The notes below the pieces were generated by a model, which was given only the letters and a program-made list of their open reading frames with translations, ran no database searches and was not told the origin of the DNA. Shown here in pieces: positions 1 through 5,288 of a DNA stretch of 6,636 nucleotides. The DNA comes from Deltaproteobacteria bacterium. Lineage in GTDB: Bacteria; Myxococcota_A; UBA9160; SMWR01. The stretch's first letter is position 1. Each line of letters starts with the position of its first letter. The position numbers were made by a program, and so were the translations under genes. The stretch lies in the NCBI GenBank assembly GCA_029261905.1, contig JAJDAM010000754.1:1-6636 (forward strand), in the 5' to 3' direction.

Positions 1-1
1 G

Positions 2-592
2 TGGCCGTGGCTCGAAGGCCTACCGGTCTGGCGTACCCAGCGGGGTCCCTCGCGATTCCTCTTCTTGACGCTGTTCTGTTTCACGATCGTGGCAGCGTTG
101 GGTGTCCAGCGTCTGAAGGAGACGTGGCCAAGGGCGCGACGTTGGGGCGCGCCGCTGTTGGTTGGACTCGCAGTTTGTATCGGCGCAGATCTTCTGTGGC
201 AGAGCCTGCGCTGGCAACACGCCGTGACGGGGCCCGCACTCCACGCCGGGGATCATCGACCCAAGCCCCTGCGCTTGAGCGGGACCTTCGGGGCGAGCGC
301 TGAATTGGTCGACTTCGCTCCCAACCGCCTCGTGTACCGGGCGACTGCCACGCAGGACTCTCGCGTACGCTTTCCGTTTCGACTCGGCGAAGGAACGCGT
401 GAATGGCGCGTCGACGGCTTGCCCGCGATGACCGACCGCGGCAAGCTGGCAGTGGACCTCCCCGCCGGCGAGCGAGACATCGTGATGATCTATCGGCCCG
501 AGTTCTTCCATGCGGGTGCCGGAACGACTGCAGCGACAGTCTTACTGCTCCTGGTATCCGAGGTCCACACGGCATGGCGCAAGCGGACCTGA
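2..592 (+). CDS. C-terminal fragment of a polytopic YfhO/GT-C-like membrane protein (5' end outside window)
   Basis: The frame is open from base 2 and ends at TGA 590-592, giving 196 residues, so the start lies upstream of the window. Near the N-terminus of the fragment is LPVWRTQRGPSRFLF (residues 7-21), which resembles the 'lPg...lRvPsRf' segment before a late membrane helix in bacterial YfhO-like and related GT-C membrane proteins. Hydrophobic helices follow at about 19-36 and 50-66. Residues about 70-165 are polar and end in a beta-rich piece with WRVDG (135-139), LPAGERDIVMIYRPEFF (153-169) and a final helix at about 173-186. This matches the 'vDG ... l.lpaG.h.v.f.Y.p..f..G' ending of those proteins. 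Family membership is inferred from these motifs alone, because the catalytic N-terminal half is missing. A role in transferring a lipid-linked sugar or modifying an envelope glycan is therefore an inference. The last 19 bases overlap the next gene, which suggests one operon. Confidence 0.75.
   Translation, partial: WPWLEGLPVWRTQRGPSRFLFLTLFCFTIVAALGVQRLKETWPRARRWGAPLLVGLAVCIGADLLWQSLRWQHAVTGPALHAGDHRPKPLRLSGTFGASAELVDFAPNRLVYRATATQDSRVRFPFRLGEGTREWRVDGLPAMTDRGKLAVDLPAGERDIVMIYRPEFFHAGAGTTAATVLLLLVSEVHTAWRKRT
560..563 (+). promoter_or_regulatory. Ribosome binding site for the 574 start
   Basis: GAGG lies 10 bases before the ATG at 574, inside the coding sequence of the preceding gene. No comparable purine run precedes the next in-frame ATG at 628, so this site favours 574 as the start of the second gene. 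Confidence 0.5.
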
Positions 593-1836
593 GCGAACAT
601 TCGCCGCTTGCGACCGACCGGTACGCGATGTTTCGCGAACGGGGGCCGTGGCTGTGGGGTGCCGTCGCGCTGGGTATTGCGTTGCGCGCCTACCTGGTCC
701 TGTTTACGCCAGGTACCGACGACGTGCCGATCTGGGCGAGCCATGCGGGTTGGACGACGCAGCACGGATTGATCGGCTACTACTCGTTCCAAGAAGTATT
801 CAACCACCCGCCCTTCATCGGCCGAGCGCTTTCCGAAGTCTGGCAGCTCGCCAAGGCATGGGATATTCCATTCCGGATTCCTCACGGTTTGATCTTCAGC
901 CTGTTCGATCTGGGTAACGCGCTGTTGTTGTTGCGTCTGTTTCGCGATTCACCGTGGAAATACGCGATCTTCGCCGGCTACTGGCTGAACCCGCTTGCGG
1001 TGATCTTCTCCGCCTATCACGGCAATACTGACACCGCAGTCGCCTTTTTCGTGTTGCTCGCGACGAGCTTCGCGGTCGAGCGACGCGCGCCATTGGCTGG
1101 TGTGGCGATCGGGGTGGGGCTGTGGTTCAAGCTGCCGACTGTACTGGCGATTCCGGCGCTCTTTTTCTTCTTCAGTGGGAGAGCTTCGTTCGTGTTCGCG
1201 GGCGTTGCGCTCGCAGTGGGTGCGACCACCTATTTGACGACCGCAATCCAAGCGTGGGACCTGCTGTACACACGAGTGCTCGCCTACCCGGGGCTCGACA
1301 TCGTGACACCAGGAGGCGTCCCGATTTGGGGTTTCTGGAATTCGTTCGGAATCGTCGAGACATCGCCCGAGCGCGTGCGCGCCGTTCTCAAGGCCGTCAT
1401 CGCCTTCCACCGCGATCACAACTCGATCGTGTCGATCTCTCCGATCGTCGTCTATGCATTCCTACGCCGACATCAATCCGATCCGCGCGATCTCGGCGTG
1501 ACGATCTGCGGATCGTTCATGATCTTCTACGGGCTCACGAATTTCTGGGCCTATCAGTATCTGGCGTGGGTATTGCCGTTCCTGATCTTTCCGGGTGCCC
1601 GTTTTTCCATTGCGGCAACCATGTTCCTTTTTGCATTCATCTATTCGCTGTACACGATGTTGTGCGGAAACCCCTACCTGCTCGGCAAATGGGATTTCAA
1701 CGCCCACCCTTTCTGGCCCAGCTACATGCTTCGCTTGCGCGACCTCGCCGTGCTCTTCTGCTTCTTCTCGGGTGCGACCTTCCTGGTTCAGGCAGTGCGC
1801 CAGGAGTGGAACCGCTTGCGCATGGGTGGCCCGTAG
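574..1836 (+). CDS. GT-C type polytopic glycosyltransferase, probably polyprenyl-phosphate-sugar dependent
   Basis: This is a 420-residue integral membrane protein with about ten hydrophobic stretches. Motifs suggest a GT-C transferase that takes a sugar from a polyprenyl-phosphate donor on the outer face of the membrane. After the first helix (27-44) comes an acidic loop, TDDVPIWASHA (48-58), the usual place of the GT-C catalytic Asp. HPP follows at 78-80, and HGNTD at 149-153 resembles the 'HG.xD' loop of ALG6/PIG-M-like mannosyltransferases. WFKLP is at 184-188, and the aromatic motif NFWAYQYLAWVLP (323-335) recalls the '..qYl.W.lP' helix of the same enzymes. The frame is open further upstream to 403, but that would overlap the preceding gene by 190 bases. 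The ATG at 574 has GAGG before it, and 628 is a less likely alternative. It overlaps the previous gene by 19 bases and the next one abuts its stop. The sugar and acceptor cannot be told. It could instead be an uncharacterised membrane protein of the same fold. Confidence 0.82.
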   Translation: MAQADLSEHSPLATDRYAMFRERGPWLWGAVALGIALRAYLVLFTPGTDDVPIWASHAGWTTQHGLIGYYSFQEVFNHPPFIGRALSEVWQLAKAWDIPFRIPHGLIFSLFDLGNALLLLRLFRDSPWKYAIFAGYWLNPLAVIFSAYHGNTDTAVAFFVLLATSFAVERRAPLAGVAIGVGLWFKLPTVLAIPALFFFFSGRASFVFAGVALAVGATTYLTTAIQAWDLLYTRVLAYPGLDIVTPGGVPIWGFWNSFGIVETSPERVRAVLKAVIAFHRDHNSIVSISPIVVYAFLRRHQSDPRDLGVTICGSFMIFYGLTNFWAYQYLAWVLPFLIFPGARFSIAATMFLFAFIYSLYTMLCGNPYLLGKWDFNAHPFWPSYMLRLRDLAVLFCFFSGATFLVQAVRQEWNRLRMGGP

Positions 1837-3897
1837 TTGGCGGCTCGTGTGCAAAAGCTGGTGGCACGAGGAGCAGTGGCTTCGTTGCCGATGGCAGCAG
1901 CTGTCACGCTGCTGCTGGCGCGTTGGCTGCCGATTCGTTTCGAGTACCACGAGAACGATCTCGGCATCGTCAGCGTCGCGACAGTGAATCGCTATCCAGT
2001 CGTGCAGGAAACTTTCTGGCTGGCGTTCGGGCTGGTCGTCGGCGCGCTGGCCGCGTGGGTGATCGCTCGCGAATTGGCGCGATATCGAATCGTCGGTCGC
2101 GATGCGATCGTGCTCGAGTTGCTGTCGATCAGTTCCCTGCTGGGATTGCTCTTGCTGCCTGGGCTTCTTGCGGACGCGATGGTGATTGGTTGCTGCCTGT
2201 CAGTGTTCGTTTTCGCAAAGAGACTCGAACTCGAGGACGGCGCGGCGGCGCTGCCCGAAGTGGCAGAGGTTCCGGTTCGCCGTCTCTGGGTCAACCTCAT
2301 CTGGTCGGCCAGCGTCGTCGTCATTGCGCTGGTTCTCACCCGTGGGCTGTGGTTGCACCTGTGGAACGTCATGCACAGTGTCCCCGACGAGAAGATCGTC
2401 GTCGACAATTTCAAGTTTCTGGGCGAGACGGGGCAGCATCTCGCGTGGGCAAACGCGCTTCGGCACGGATGGTTCCAGGGGAGAGATGTCTTCTGTCTCT
2501 ACGGCCCTCTCTATGACCTCGGGCTCGTCGGCTTCTGGGCGCTGGTCGGGAAATCAATCGCCGGCTGGAACCTGTACTGGAGCCTGACGCGGGTGTTGGG
2601 GTGGACGGCGCTATTTGCGCTGGGTGGCGCGCTCGTGCGAAATCGCATCGCATTGCTCCTGTTGCCGTTTCTGTTGCCGTGGATCGAGCTTCGGGTGGGG
2701 TGGGCGTTGTTTGCCGCCTGCTTCTTGTTTCGCTGGCTCGTGACCAATCGCCGCTCGTGGTTGATCCCGGCGGGCGCATTGACCGGGATTTCTCTGCTGT
2801 ACAGCCAGGAATACGGAACGGCGATCGCACTTGCGACCCTCGTGGGTTTCGCAATCCGTCGGGACGGTCGCGCGGCGCTCGTGTATGGAGGCGCCGCGCT
2901 CGTCACGATGGCACCGCTGTTGATCTACTACGGCGCTAACGATGCGTTGCTGCCGATGCTGAACGATGTAGCGCAGTACCCCGCGTATCTGATCGCTGGC
3001 TACGGAAAGCTGCTGTTTCCCAATATCGTGTCGAGCTTGCCGATTGAATTGCGGGATCTCTCGACGAGGTCATCCGAAACGCTTCGGCTCGCGTATGCGG
3101 TCCCGCTCGTGTGTCTGGGCGGCTTGCTGTTGTTGCTGCCCGTGACGGGTTTCGATCTGCGTCACCCTCTGCGTTCCGTACGGGAACTGGCCGATGGACT
3201 GAGCAAAGACCCGGTACGCATGATGATGTTCCTGGTCGCCCTATTCGGAATGATCGCGTTTCGCTCGGCGATGGGGCGCGCGAGCCTGCACCGTACACAC
3301 GCTTCACTCCCGGCGGTCGCGTTGCTGCTGTGTTTCGCGTTGGATCGAACAATGACGGTATTTCGCGAACAGCCGCGGATTGCGAGCTGGCGATTGATCA
3401 CTCTCGCGGTCCTGTTTGGATTTGGCGGCTTCTGGCAGACCGCAGCGCCGATTTCGGATTCGTGGCGATCCGTCCGCTTCGGTGAGCAGACCTTCCGGCG
3501 CGGTCACCGTCCACAGGGCGACCAGCACGTGATGCGTGTGACGCGGTGGATTCAGTTGAATACACAGTCCAATGAACCGGTGCTGTTTCTTCCCAACGAC
3601 GGCGCCTACTATTACTTGACCGACAGGCCCAATCCGATCCGCTTCGTCATGGGCCACCAGATCGTCGGTCACGCCCACCGAGCCGAGGTTCTCGCCGATC
3701 TGACCGCGAGACCTCCGCGTATCGTCGTATGGGACGACCACGCGTTGCGGGTCGATGATCTTTCGGACGAGTTGGTATTTGGCCGCGAGATTCTCGCGTT
3801 CTTCGAAGACCACTATGACGTCGTAAAGCAGATCGGTCAGGTCAAGATCTACCAGCATCGCACCCTCACGGATCCGTCCCTGATTGCCGATTGGTAG
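1837..3897 (+). CDS. Large GT39/PMT-like (GT-C fold) membrane glycosyltransferase with extracytoplasmic C-terminal domain
   Basis: From TTG 1837 this is 686 residues. Helices occupy about 18-31, 58-77, 92-127 and 153-170, then a run of segments from about 225 to 535. Between helices near 183-224 is a polar loop with PDEK, ETGQH (197-201) and GRDVFCLYGPLYD (215-227), resembling the 'H......G..pyrD.f..YGPl' loop of GT39-like bacterial proteins. YSQEYG (322-327) and LHRTHASLPAVALL (484-497) also fit that group. Residues about 540-686 are soluble and probably outside the membrane, with FLPNDGAYYYLTDRPNP (584-600) and RPPRIVVWDD (625-634) like the C-terminal domain of such transferases. The start is uncertain: TTG 1837 directly follows the previous stop with a weak GGGTGG at 1824-1829. 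GTG 1849, GTG 1861, TTG 1885 and ATG 1891 are in frame, the last two after a GAGGAG at 1868-1873. Abutment suggests translational coupling to the upstream gene. The substrate is unknown, and an O-glycosylation or glycan-extension role is inference. Confidence 0.8.
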   Translation: MAARVQKLVARGAVASLPMAAAVTLLLARWLPIRFEYHENDLGIVSVATVNRYPVVQETFWLAFGLVVGALAAWVIARELARYRIVGRDAIVLELLSISSLLGLLLLPGLLADAMVIGCCLSVFVFAKRLELEDGAAALPEVAEVPVRRLWVNLIWSASVVVIALVLTRGLWLHLWNVMHSVPDEKIVVDNFKFLGETGQHLAWANALRHGWFQGRDVFCLYGPLYDLGLVGFWALVGKSIAGWNLYWSLTRVLGWTALFALGGALVRNRIALLLLPFLLPWIELRVGWALFAACFLFRWLVTNRRSWLIPAGALTGISLLYSQEYGTAIALATLVGFAIRRDGRAALVYGGAALVTMAPLLIYYGANDALLPMLNDVAQYPAYLIAGYGKLLFPNIVSSLPIELRDLSTRSSETLRLAYAVPLVCLGGLLLLLPVTGFDLRHPLRSVRELADGLSKDPVRMMMFLVALFGMIAFRSAMGRASLHRTHASLPAVALLLCFALDRTMTVFREQPRIASWRLITLAVLFGFGGFWQTAAPISDSWRSVRFGEQTFRRGHRPQGDQHVMRVTRWIQLNTQSNEPVLFLPNDGAYYYLTDRPNPIRFVMGHQIVGHAHRAEVLADLTARPPRIVVWDDHALRVDDLSDELVFGREILAFFEDHYDVVKQIGQVKIYQHRTLTDPSLIADW

Positions 3898-3917
3898 GGT
3901 GGATGACGACACGGTGG

Positions 3918-3923
3918 TAGAAT
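3918..3923 (+). promoter_or_regulatory. Possible -10 element (TAGAAT) just before the GT9 gene
   Basis: TAGAAT differs from TATAAT at one base and ends 7 bases before the ATG at 3931, so a transcript from it would be leaderless or nearly so. No convincing -35 is seen at 16-18 bases; TTGGTA at 3891-3896 would need a 21-base spacer. The gap also lacks a clear ribosome binding site. The hexamer may be chance, and read-through from upstream is equally possible. Confidence 0.25.
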
Positions 3924-3930
3924 CGAAGCC

Positions 3931-5193
3931 ATGAGAGTCACGCAGCCGCGACGACCCTATTCGGTGGCGCTGTGGATCGATCGCTGGATCGGCACGGCGA
4001 TCTGCGCGTTGTTGGCGCTCGCGAAGAAAGGCTTGAGGGCCCGAAAGCCGCTCGCGTCACAAGACGTAGAGAGAGTTCTGTTGTTGAAGATGTGGGGGAT
4101 GGGGAGCATCGTGCTCGCCTCGCCGCTGTTCGAACAAATCCGGTCCAAGTACCCCAACGCGAGAATCGATTTCGTCACGCTGAACGAGAACGTTGCGATT
4201 CTCGATCTGTACCCGGTGTTGGGGAAGATCTTCACGATCGATCTGGGCCGTGGGATCCCGCACTTCTTGTCGGCGACGATTCGGATGATTCTCGCGATTC
4301 GTCGCGAGCGCTACGACTTGATTCTCGATCTGGAATTCTTCACGCGATTCTCGGCGATCTTCTCGCTGTTCGCGCGTCCGCGGCGTTCGCATGGATTCAG
4401 CGCGAAAGGGAAGTGGCGCGGACGATTGCACGATGTCGAAGTTCCATTCAACGCGTACAACCACGTCTCGCTGAACTTCCTGGATCTGTTCCAGGGCGAC
4501 CCGATGGACCCGGTCGATTCCGCGATCGTTGCGAGTGCCAGTGCGCTGCCGGCCATCACGGCACCGGAGGCTTGCTGGGAGGCTTGCGAACGGACGCTGC
4601 GCGAAGACGCGGCGTTTCGACCCGATGAGCCGATCGTCGTCGTGAATCCCAATGCCGGTGACATGGCGCTGGAAAGGCGCTGGCCCCCCGAACAGGTCGC
4701 GGAGCTCCTCAAACACCTGTGTGCGCAGCGAACTGTCAATGTGGTGGTCACCGGGTCGAAGTCAGAGCGCGAATACGTAGAGTCGGTCGTGCACGCCTCG
4801 GGCGTCGCTCATCGCATCGTCAATTTGGCCGGTCGTATTTCGATCGCCGAGCTTGTCGCACTGTTCGAACACGCATCGGTGTGTGTTACGAACGACAGCG
4901 GCCCACTCCATATCGCGTCGGCATCGGGTGCTTCGACCGTCGCGCTGTTCGGCCCGGAAACCCCGGTCCTGTACGGTCCGTTGCGTTCGCGCGATGAACA
5001 GCGCCACGCGGTTCACTACATGAAGCTCGCCTGCTCGCCGTGCATGTTCGTCCATGACAACAAGGTTCTGTCGTGCTGGTTTGCTCAGGCAAAATGCATG
5101 ACGGGGATCACGCCGTCTGCGGTGCTGGCGTCCATCGATGAACTGCTCGCACCCGCGAAGGTCGGTACGCTGCGGGTGATCGACACGCCCTGA
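3931..5193 (+). CDS. Glycosyltransferase family 9 (heptosyltransferase-like)
   Basis: This 420-residue protein is a GT-B fold transferase of the ADP-heptose:LPS heptosyltransferase family, expected to move a sugar from a nucleotide donor onto a lipid or glycan acceptor at the cytoplasmic face. The first Rossmann half begins at about 47 with RVLLLKMWGMGSIVLASPLF and continues through YPNARIDFVTLNEN (74-87). The second half has IVVVNPNAG (235-243), RRWPPEQVAELL (249-260), VVVTGSKSE (271-279), NLAGRISIAEL (298-308), and the donor-binding signature TNDSGPLHIASASG (320-333) with ALFGPETP (338-345). A cysteine set, C368, C371, C382 and C389, matches the 'CsPC...C...CM..I.p' ending of many GT9 enzymes. 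Two oddities stand out: serine 59 aligns with catalytic Asp13 of E. coli WaaC, and about 46 residues precede the usual first strand. ATG 3931 is the only start before an in-frame stop at 3904-3906. The gene lies 33 bases after the GT-C genes. Whether the sugar is heptose is unknown. Confidence 0.93.
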   Translation: MRVTQPRRPYSVALWIDRWIGTAICALLALAKKGLRARKPLASQDVERVLLLKMWGMGSIVLASPLFEQIRSKYPNARIDFVTLNENVAILDLYPVLGKIFTIDLGRGIPHFLSATIRMILAIRRERYDLILDLEFFTRFSAIFSLFARPRRSHGFSAKGKWRGRLHDVEVPFNAYNHVSLNFLDLFQGDPMDPVDSAIVASASALPAITAPEACWEACERTLREDAAFRPDEPIVVVNPNAGDMALERRWPPEQVAELLKHLCAQRTVNVVVTGSKSEREYVESVVHASGVAHRIVNLAGRISIAELVALFEHASVCVTNDSGPLHIASASGASTVALFGPETPVLYGPLRSRDEQRHAVHYMKLACSPCMFVHDNKVLSCWFAQAKCMTGITPSAVLASIDELLAPAKVGTLRVIDTP

Positions 5194-5218
5194 TCTGGCG
5201 GCGATCGCCGCGGGATCA
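5191..5218. repeat. 28-base imperfect palindrome overlapping the GT9 stop codon
   Basis: The arms are TGATC..GCGGCGA and its reverse complement, centred between 5204 and 5205. The inner 14 bases (5198-5211, GCGGCGATCGCCGC) are a perfect palindrome, and the outer five bases on each side also pair about the same centre. One G-U-type pair and one G/G mismatch lie between. As RNA it could form a strong GC stem with a GATC loop. No T-tract follows, so a classic intrinsic terminator is unlikely. It could be a 3' stabilising hairpin, a Rho-linked end or a dimeric regulator site. The TGA at 5191-5193 is the stop codon of the preceding gene. Confidence 0.5.
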
Positions 5219-5252
5219 CAGTGGCGACGCAATGGGCGCCTCGCGCGGCCAC

Positions 5253-5282
5253 CCGACAAGACTGGCTCGAGCCGCGTACACT
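5253..5282 (+). promoter_or_regulatory. Candidate sigma70-type promoter for the carboxyltransferase gene
   Basis: CCGACA (5253-5258, four of six matches to TTGACA) is followed after 18 bases by TACACT (5277-5282, four of six matches to TATAAT). The -10 ends 6 bases before the ATG at 5289, so the transcript would be leaderless or nearly so. No well-placed ribosome binding site is visible, which agrees with this. The position just after a palindrome and at a change of gene function supports a new transcription unit. The call rests on matches by eye. Confidence 0.4.
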
Positions 5283-5288
5283 AGCGGG

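Noticed and set aside
403..573. Upstream extension of the second gene to an earlier ATG at 403
   Set aside because: It would overlap the first gene by 190 bases and encode an arginine-rich stretch unlike GT-C N-termini; ATG 574 has a ribosome binding site.
1122..2516. A 464-codon open frame on the + strand running across the end of the second and the start of the third membrane protein
   Set aside because: It overlaps two recognisable membrane proteins in another frame, and its product is arginine- and serine-rich without domain signals, as expected for a shadow frame in GC-rich DNA.
3304..3912. A 202-codon frame on the - strand
   Set aside because: It is fully antisense to the C-terminal part of the third gene, shows no recognisable domain, and its coding strand is accounted for by a family-like protein.
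4197..4332. A 13-base direct repeat (GATTCTCGATCTG at 4197 and 4320)
   Set aside because: Both copies encode the same short ILDL peptide in the GT9 gene and reflect codon preference, not a repeat element.
4057..4716. A 219-codon frame on the - strand
   Set aside because: It lies antisense inside the clear GT9 gene and has low-complexity Arg/Glu/Gln-rich composition.
5198..5218. Intrinsic terminator after the GT9 gene
   Set aside because: The stem is strong but no T-rich run follows, so it is recorded only as a palindrome.
5232..5288. Earlier in-frame ATG (5232) for the carboxyltransferase
   Set aside because: It would add 19 residues with no family resemblance, lacks a ribosome binding site and would lie upstream of the candidate promoter.
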